Source: Branchiostoma floridae | Taxonomy: Eukaryota; Chordata; Leptocardii; Amphioxiformes; Branchiostomatidae | Reading direction: 5' to 3' | Assembly (NCBI RefSeq): GCF_000003815.2 | Contig: NC_049980.1 | Location: forward strand, 3,528,361-3,592,360 | DNA length: 64,000 nucleotides | Shown: one piece after another, positions 57,784-64,000 of the stretch | Layout of the letters: every line of letters starts with the position of its first letter | How positions within the stretch are numbered: position 1 is the stretch's first letter | Notes under the pieces: model-generated | Told to the model about the DNA's origin: nothing | Database searches by the model: none | What the model saw: the letters and a program-made list of their open reading frames with translations, nothing else | Made by a program: the position numbers and the translations under genes

Positions 57784-57835
<52 letters not shown>
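57784..57835. repeat. (TA)n microsatellite
   Basis: About 25 TA units in the unit 6 intron, starting 24 bp from the tail exon. More TATA words follow to 57870. Confidence 0.95.
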
Positions 57836-57840
<5 letters not shown>

Positions 57841-58761
57841 GTTATATATGTTATATATTATATATATATGTTGGTAATTGACATTGTAGAAGGCTAAAGT
57901 GTACATGTGTTCCAACACAAGGACGTGTATGAATTTCACTGAGCCGCTACTTCTTCGGATTAGAATGACTGGCAATCGCTAAGGACACGGTCCCTTGCTA
58001 CAGATACGTGACATCAACAATACTGCGCTTCGTCTCCTATAGAAGCCTTTGTGTGTACGTAAATAAAAGCATGCCGTCGTATTTCACTACATACTCCAGT
58101 TAAATCTACAAATCGGTTCATCTCTGTCATTTGTCACTCCTACATCACTTAAGAATGATCTATTTGGGTGTTTTCGCCATTTTTTAGACAAGAATACATA
58201 TTTTGAGTTCCTATGGCACTGTGCATGTATTTAATCCAAGTGATCTGAAATGCGATGTGTTGCTACCTTAGGCATATGCAATCCATTATTCATATCTTTG
58301 GCATACAACCAAAAATATATTTCTTGGAACATTCTATTGTTGAAAAGACTGGGGTGACTTTGCAATCATTCCCTATTGGGCAGAAATCATTTTGTACTTT
58401 TCCATTTTACATGAGTTTGCCACCGCTAGAAGAGTCCGTTCTTGCTGGCCGGGGGAGTATGCTGTTTAAAGCTTTAACATGGGACCTGGGACAGGGTAAT
58501 TTTGCAAATATCGACTTTCTGAGGGGATGTTTGTTTTATTTTTGTCCTTTTAAATGGGGTCCCACTGGATGAGTCCATTCAGCCATTGGGGCATTTCAAG
58601 GTTTTTGCAAGGAAAGGGGTGCTTAGTGCTATATGCGCCGTATCTGCTCATGAATATTGCATTTATATCTTGAAACACTAAAAAGCCTAATCATCTATCT
58701 TATCCAGGTCATCTTATGAGGAAGAGGTACCGCCATGTCAAAAGAAATCAAGACGTCTCAC

Positions 58762-59644
58762 CTTTCCAAATGAGCGGAGGTATGGGAGTGCTGACAGTGG
58801 TTGTTTCTCCACTGGACGTAACAGGCGTGGCTTCCTTCTCAAATTCTTCTGTCCCCACATTACCCAGAGATGTTGTTCGCTGCGGATTTCCAGAATGATT
58901 CTGTGATGTACTTGTGGATTCTAGCCCAACGCTTCGTAAAGACTCCCCCTTTAGTTTTTGTGGTAAGTCACATATCAAGTCGTTCGTTTCCAGATGCTTT
59001 ACAATACGATTTTCTTGTAGAAGGCCGTCGAGGATTACAGCAACCCCATTCGGATGGAAATTGCAGTTGGCCAACATGCACATTCTCACTTGAGTGAGAG
59101 GAGCGTTGACGCAACCTTCGTCCCGGTGTTCCCACACACATCGCCGCAGACGGGCGAGCCACTGGATCTTACAGTCGCAAAGGAAAGGATTCTGCCATAT
59201 ACGCAGATAGAAGGTCCTCAGCTGTTTCTTCAGTCCGTCCAGAAACGTGTCGGGTATCGTGGTAATGCGGTTAGATTGAAGATACAGATATTTCAGGCGT
59301 GGTGGGAAGTCAACGAAGGCACTGACCTTTGATATTTCATTGTTTTGCAGTTTCAATGTCCTGATTTTTGAGATATTGTGAAGTGATGGCCAAGGGAATT
59401 CTCCTAAATGATTGTCGGACAAATCCAAATGACAGAGTTTCGACATTTTTGGTATATATTTCAACTCCTTAAAGTCATTCTGCTGTAACAGGAGCCCTCC
59501 TAGAGCGGGAAATGATGGCAAGTTGTCTGGTATGGTTTTCAATTTCGGCGATGTTCCCGCGCAGTTACCGTACGTCCAACAAATGTTGGCGGCGTTGACG
59601 CTTATTAGGAACTGTACAAGCACGATAGCGATGACGACAAACAT
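58762..59644 (-). CDS. LRR receptor unit 6, exon 1: LRR ectodomain (mosaic)
   Basis: A 294-codon exon starting MFVVIAIVLVQFLISVNA. The N-cap NICWTYGNCAGTSPKLKTIP and the following GGLLLQ resemble units 2 and 3, whereas everything from the fourth LRR to the stalk is nearly identical to unit 5. LRR1 (LLLQQNDFKELKYIPKMS) is unique in the array. The phase 1 donor GTGAGACG matches that of unit 5. Confidence 0.85.
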
Positions 59645-59879
59645 GTCGGCTGAAGTCGTTTGATAATGATGCCACAAAACAGTGAAGGCTTACCTTTACT
59701 TAGCCATATTCTCAGACGTGGTCTCCATCCAAAAGCGTAAAACTGTGCCATATGTTACGTCTTGTTACAAATGTATCTTTTGCTGATTTGATTGTTTCAA
59801 ATTCTAACGTGACAGAATGACGTAAATGCTTTTCTTCCGATTTGTAGTGTTCTATGGTCCCCTCAATGTAGTGTCCAGA

Positions 59880-60490
59880 TGTGTCCTCGGACCCAGTTAT
59901 CAAATGTAGCAATCGTCGTCTTCGGTATTCTTCGATTATTGTGGGGTTGGGGGTGGGCATGCGCATTGTCCCAAATAAAGGACTGTGCGTGCTGACTTGA
60001 GTAAATACATACGTATTGCAGACGAATTAAAACGTCATAAAAGTGTCACTCAAGCTTATTCCAAGAAGGAGAACGAAATTGAGTCGCGCCACTCCATAGT
60101 CAAAAGAATCGGTACTTTTTTTAATGCATGAACAAGATATTGTGGTTAGTCTAAGCTTGGTAAGCACACAGCATAGCACGAAAAAATATTCCCAAATCAG
60201 ATATGTTTTGCTTTATTCCTCCTATGGATTGTAGCCATTCTTTATTGTTTTTCACCTAAATAACAAAAATGTGTTGCCTGTGAATATGTTATTCATTCAT
60301 TGAAATGGCGCCAAGGAAAGGATTACTTACATCATGTACACTTGCACATTGTAGAATACATGTTGATCGTGAGATACAAGGAATAGCTGCTTTCAAGTCA
60401 CACCACATCATTTGTTAACTGAAAATGATAAATCTTCAACGAATAGACAGGACCGTTTATTTTTGTTGCAATAGCGACGGACAGAAGAGA
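59880..60490. other. Spacer between the LRR array and the secreted LRR gene
   Basis: 59960-60400 still resembles the upstream sequence of units 4 and 5 (52230-52640 and 56090-56530), so the tandem block ends near 60.4 kb. No gene seen. Confidence 0.55.
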
Positions 60491-60507
60491 TTGTGTTTTT
60501 ACAGATA

Positions 60508-62303
60508 TTAAATGTCCATTCCACAAACAAATTCTTCGGCAGTCAGCGTGTCCCAGGCCCGGCCTTTCAGCTTAGTCGGTGCGTTACATGTCATGACGTG
60601 TGGCGAGTCGACAGTCGGCGCGGTGTTGTTGCTGTCGATGTGTTCCTTCAGCCAGCGGAGGTGGCAGTCACACGTCCACGGGTTTCCCCACAGGTACACC
60701 TCGGACAGGTGAGACAGAAACCTGCAAGGGAAAAGTCAAAGGCAAAACAGGCTTAAAGGCCAAGCCAGGGCAATACCTGAGACAGAAGCACTACAAACAG
60801 TTCCCCATACCCTTCTTTAGTAATTCTCCTTGAAATAATTTTTTACAAATGTGCCCCTGCATTACCAGAGCAAGCTGCTATGTGACCCAAACCTACACAA
60901 CTTATTCCTTATATCAAAAGCCATCTGCGACCAGAATATCAAGACAATAGTATGTCAATGATAAAAGACATAAAAACGGAGGTTCTGCTGCAGTACCAAG
61001 GCCACACACAATGGGGACCAGAATCGACCTCGACCTTTGTCTTCCCAACCCCTAGTCCATGACATTTTTCGTGCAAATTGCAGATGCCATAGCTAATTTT
61101 CTCCTAGATCCTACTTCTTGTCCAAAGTCGATGAAACTATTGATGAAAAGTGTGATGAAAATTTAACCTTCGATCGAGAACCCCCGGGTCCAGCGTCTTG
61201 AGCAGGTTGCCATCCAGCCACAGAGTTGCCAGACTCTTCATCTGGTGAAAAGCTCCCACTGGGATGTCCGGGATCTTACACTCCCCTAAAACCAGTTCTC
61301 CCATCCCGCTTAGTCCGTTAAACGTCCCGTTCGTGATTTTGTTTATCCCAGTCGAGGAGGCGTCCATACCCTGCATTTTGCTGAGTCCGTAGAAAGCGTT
61401 GTCGTCTATGGTAGTGAGAGACGGCTGCTCCCAGAAGGCTAGACTCTGCAGTTCCGTCAGGTTCAGAAAGGCTTTAGACGGAAGCTCTATGATGTGATTC
61501 CCGACCAGATCCAAGGCCTGGAGACCCACGGGAAGGTCTACAGGTACGCGGGTCAGCTGGTTAAACCGCAGTCCAAGATTTTGGAGCTTTTTCGCAGGTT
61601 TGTAGACACTCGGAGGGATCCCGTCGTCTTTAAGTTTGTTGAAGTCGCAGTAAAGAACTTGCAGTTTTTGTTGGTTCCTGAAAGCTCCCGGTGCGATGGT
61701 CTCGACTTTGTTATCAGAGAAGTCCAGATGGACGATTTCTGTCAGGTTGGCAAACGCGTCAGCGCTGACATGGACGGCGCTGTTGGAAATGAAGTACAGA
61801 TAAGTCAGATTTGAGGGCAGGTAGGCCGGAAAATCGTCAAGGTTCTTGTTATAGGACAGGTCGAGCGTGCCGAGGGAGGGCAGATCGTCAAAGGTTCCAG
61901 CGGCGATGGACTGACTGTTCAGTTTGTTATCGCTCAGGTCGATGGACTCCACAGAAGTGAGGTTCGCGAAGTCTTCTTTGGAGACCCTGGCGATATTGTT
62001 GTGTTCCAAGATGAGCTGTTGTACGTTTGTCGGGATGCCTGAGGGGACTGATGTGAGACCAAGTCGGCTGCAGTTCACGATCCTCGTTCCTTCAAGACAC
62101 TCGCAGCCCTTGGGACAGACTGCCTGGGGACGTCCCTCGGGACAGGTCGGCTGTAGACAGCCCTCAGGACAATCCTGTCCGGGACAGCCCTCGGGGCAGG
62201 TGGTCTGTGGAAAGCCCTCGGGACAGGTCACATGTACCAGAGTAACCCAGGAAAGCAACATAGCCCCCAGCACCAGATGGGACACCATTTTAACGGCTGC
62301 CAT
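60508..62303 (-). CDS. Secreted LRR protein with N-terminal CPEG repeats
   Basis: Exon 1 (61168-62303) and exon 2 (60508-60721) join in phase across 446 bp to give about 449 residues. A signal peptide (MAAVKMVSHLVLGAMLLSW) is followed by four and a half nine-residue repeats of the type TCPEGFPQT, an LRR N-cap (CECLEGTRIVNCSRLGLTSV), about eleven LRRs (LDLSDNK, LDLSYNK, LGLRFNQLTRVP) and a C-cap from exon 2 (NPWTCDCHLRWLKEHID) ending FVCGMDI with TAA at 60508-60510. There is no membrane helix or GPI-type tail. It is not closely related to the array units: the C-cap and LRR number differ. It may be small leucine-rich-proteoglycan-like or LRRC15-like; I cannot name an orthologue. Confidence 0.82.
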
Positions 62304-63049
62304 TTTGTGTAGCCAGGACTCTTTACCTTAGGTCAAAGTACAACATCAAAGTACAGTTCAACTTTAGCAGCCATCCTTACGAACAAACTCCAACATATGA
62401 TGTAATAGAACACAGTCATCATTCAGCAACATCATTACACAAAGGTTCAATCGCAACTTACGTTAGGCCTACCTCAGATTTTGTACTCGGGACCCGGCCG
62501 GTCTGTTTGCGGAAACGAAAAATCAAAGGTTATGCCAATAGATATGCACAAGGCATGCTGTTGAAATATTTTTGGCCGTTTTGTGTTTTTGTTAGACGAG
62601 GATGATAGTTCTAAAGGAGGCTATTTGCTACAGACTTTCCTCACTGCGTTGCTGGAGTTTACCCTTGGGATGGAATCAACCTTTGTAATTGGTCGTCTCT
62701 TATGGGAGGGTACAATGTAGATTGTATTGGTAGTGGACAGGTCTCAAATATTTGAACAATCTACGAACAAACATAACATGTACACACACCGCGAAAACAT
62801 CAATACTGCTCACTGTAAAATTTCAAATTATGTGACGCAAAAAAGAAGTGATATAACCGTGACAGGTCATTTGTTTGTTTGTATTTTTTGCCGTCGATGT
62901 AAGAACAGCGTCACAATTTACAATTGTTGGGGACCAAATGTCATAGGTCAAAGTTGACGACAGGAACACTTTCGACGTATAGCTGGAACCGTTCAATGGA
63001 ATTTGGACCGTCCCTCCCCTACACCTGACTGTGTACAGTTAAAGTTAAC
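62304..63049. promoter_or_regulatory. Shared upstream region of two divergent genes
   Basis: The secreted LRR gene (minus) and the paraoxonase-like gene (plus) start 747 bp apart in opposite directions, so this spacer should hold both promoters. I see no strong TATA box; short open frames on the plus strand (62727-62957) look incidental. Confidence 0.45.
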
Positions 63050-63466
63050 ATGGCAAATAAACTCTTGGTCCCGCTCGTTGCAGTGGCCGCCGTTTTCGCC
63101 CATTTTGTTTTCCGCCCCAGACTTCAATTCGGGGACCAGAGGAGGGCGGTATACAATCACGTGCCGGGCACGTGCCGCGCGGTGGAGGGGGTCGTGCATG
63201 GGTCGGAGGACATCGTCCGGACCCGGGACGGGCTCGCTTTCATATCCACGGGGGTACGGCCCGCCCCCGTCCTCACACCTGACCCCTGGTACCTCCAAGG
63301 GGTGGGGAAGATCCTTCTGTTCGACTTAAAGAACCCTGGAGACGCTGTGAGAGAATTGAAGATTGAGCCAGAAGGAAAGTCTGAGGGGCTAGAGCCACAC
63401 GGGCTGAGTCTGTACGAGAATCAGGAGAGCGGAGAGATCAGACTGTTTGTCGTCAACCATCACAAG
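63050..63466 (+). CDS. PON: Paraoxonase/arylesterase-like protein, first exon (continues off the right edge)
   Basis: The PON family are calcium-dependent six-bladed propeller lactonases/arylesterases. This 139-codon exon begins MANKLLVPLVAVAAVFAHFV, a hydrophobic start like the retained signal sequence of PONs. It then carries the family motifs GSEDIVRTRDGLAFISTGV (holding the conserved calcium-binding Glu-Asp pair), GKILLFDL and EPHGLSLYENQ, and ends LFVVNHHK at the donor GTTTGAATG, phase 0. The later blades and the catalytic His residues lie beyond the window. Vertebrate PON genes split this region into several exons, here fused. Which PON it is cannot be told. Confidence 0.85.
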
Positions 63467-63499
63467 GTTTGAATGAAAGCTCATCTGTGTTGGTAAATT

Positions 63500-64000
63500 C
63501 CATAGTGAAAAGTTTAAACTTTGTTCCAACACAAGGGAAGAAACTCACCATAAATTTTCGGCCGAACACTCCGACCTTCATCAGATGAATGATTCGCTGC
63601 TAATCCGGAAGTCGTCGGATGACGTCAGGTAGCAGCGAATCATAAATGGCGGGAAGGCGAAACCTGCCACCGTCACGGTTCAATGAGGGTTGATGTGCCC
63701 TGATGTAGATAGCCTCCTTGACGCCCCTCACGAACCAGTCCTGTTCAGAGTCCAAGATGCGAACTTGGTCCAGAGATACGGAGTGGCCCGGAGATTCGAC
63801 GTGTATATGCTGAGACACTTCTGAAGATGTTGAACTGCGACGTTTATGTTCCATGAAACGGGTTCTTAAAGATCGTGCCGTTTCCCCGATGTAGGACTCG
63901 GTGCACGGACCTCTGAGGTTCTGTCCCGTACAACGAATATGGTAAACCACGCCGCACTTGTGTTCTTTGGGCGTCTTATCCTTAGGCGCCACCAAAAGCG
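63500..64000 (-). mobile_element. Penelope-like retroelement, C-terminal GIY-YIG endonuclease (partial)
   Basis: The minus strand has an open frame from the window edge to TAG at 63600-63602. It contains KCGVVYHIRCTGQNLRGPC, then SYIGETARSLRTRFMEHKRR, the GIY-YIG-type core with the Cys-rich lead typical of Penelope-like elements, and ends VKEAIYIRAHQPSLNRDGGR plus 20-odd residues. The reverse transcriptase part would lie to the right of the window. The 3' end of the element probably runs to about 63500. It sits in the first intron of the paraoxonase-like gene in the opposite direction. Confidence 0.85.

Noticed and set aside
58255..58572. 105-residue plus-strand frame also seen in part at 54450-54668
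   Set aside because: Conserved between the two introns only through recent duplication; low-complexity, with no domain.
37088..59644. Possible lamprey-type VLR locus with germline cassettes
   Set aside because: Each unit has a complete ectodomain exon, membrane helix and normal splice sites; no incomplete germline gene with donor cassettes is visible.
1..64000. tRNA, rRNA or other structured RNA genes
   Set aside because: I found no cloverleaf or rRNA-like segment by eye; a covariance-model scan would be needed to exclude small ones.

Overview
The window is animal nuclear DNA. Genes are split into short exons with GT-AG introns, most of the sequence is AT-rich non-coding DNA, and it is full of small inverted-repeat transposons, microsatellites and retroelement pieces. 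The gene set (CatSper2-like sperm channel, C15orf40/YggU-type protein, perilipin, paraoxonase, expanded LRR receptors) and the style of repeats fit an invertebrate deuterostome. Amphioxus (Branchiostoma) is my best guess; this is an inference, not a database result.

Layout. 1-10.6 kb: a CatSper2-like channel gene on the minus strand, 3' end beyond the left edge, its introns loaded with foldback elements and one 343-N assembly gap. 11.0-12.3 kb: a 5'-truncated LINE reverse transcriptase fragment with an open reading frame. 13.4-15.5 kb: a plus-strand DUF167/UPF0235 (C15orf40-like) gene, followed by the decayed C-terminal tail of a second retroelement. 17.0-32.0 kb: a plus-strand perilipin gene with two similar candidate promoter/first-exon units 3.1 kb apart and two candidate acidic last exons. 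33-60 kb: a head-to-tail minus-strand array of six two-exon LRR transmembrane receptor genes (units 1-6 from low to high coordinate) plus two relics. 60.5-62.3 kb: a two-exon secreted LRR protein, minus strand. 63.05 kb to the right edge: the first exon of a paraoxonase-like gene, plus strand, whose first intron holds a Penelope-like element with a GIY-YIG domain.

The most notable part is the LRR array. In every unit exon 1 encodes a signal peptide, a short LRR ectodomain, a cysteine-rich cap and a Ser/Thr-rich stalk, and ends in the same phase. Exon 2 encodes the membrane helix and a cytoplasmic tail. Tails differ in length because a module of about 60 residues is present from one to about six times, but four of the six end in the same tyrosine motif (QHVYAEIKDEDI or QHAYAEIKDEDI). 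Units 1 and 6 lost that motif by independent frame disruptions. Exon 1 copies show mosaic similarity suggesting gene conversion. This looks like a locally expanding receptor family with signalling and tail-less members; ligand and function cannot be read from the sequence.

Mobile elements give a relative history. A hAT-type MITE (8-bp target duplications) and a piggyBac-type MITE (TTAA) sit in the unit 1 intron, while the related intron of unit 3 lacks both and keeps a matching uninterrupted site for the piggyBac insertion. Those insertions therefore appear to postdate the duplication.
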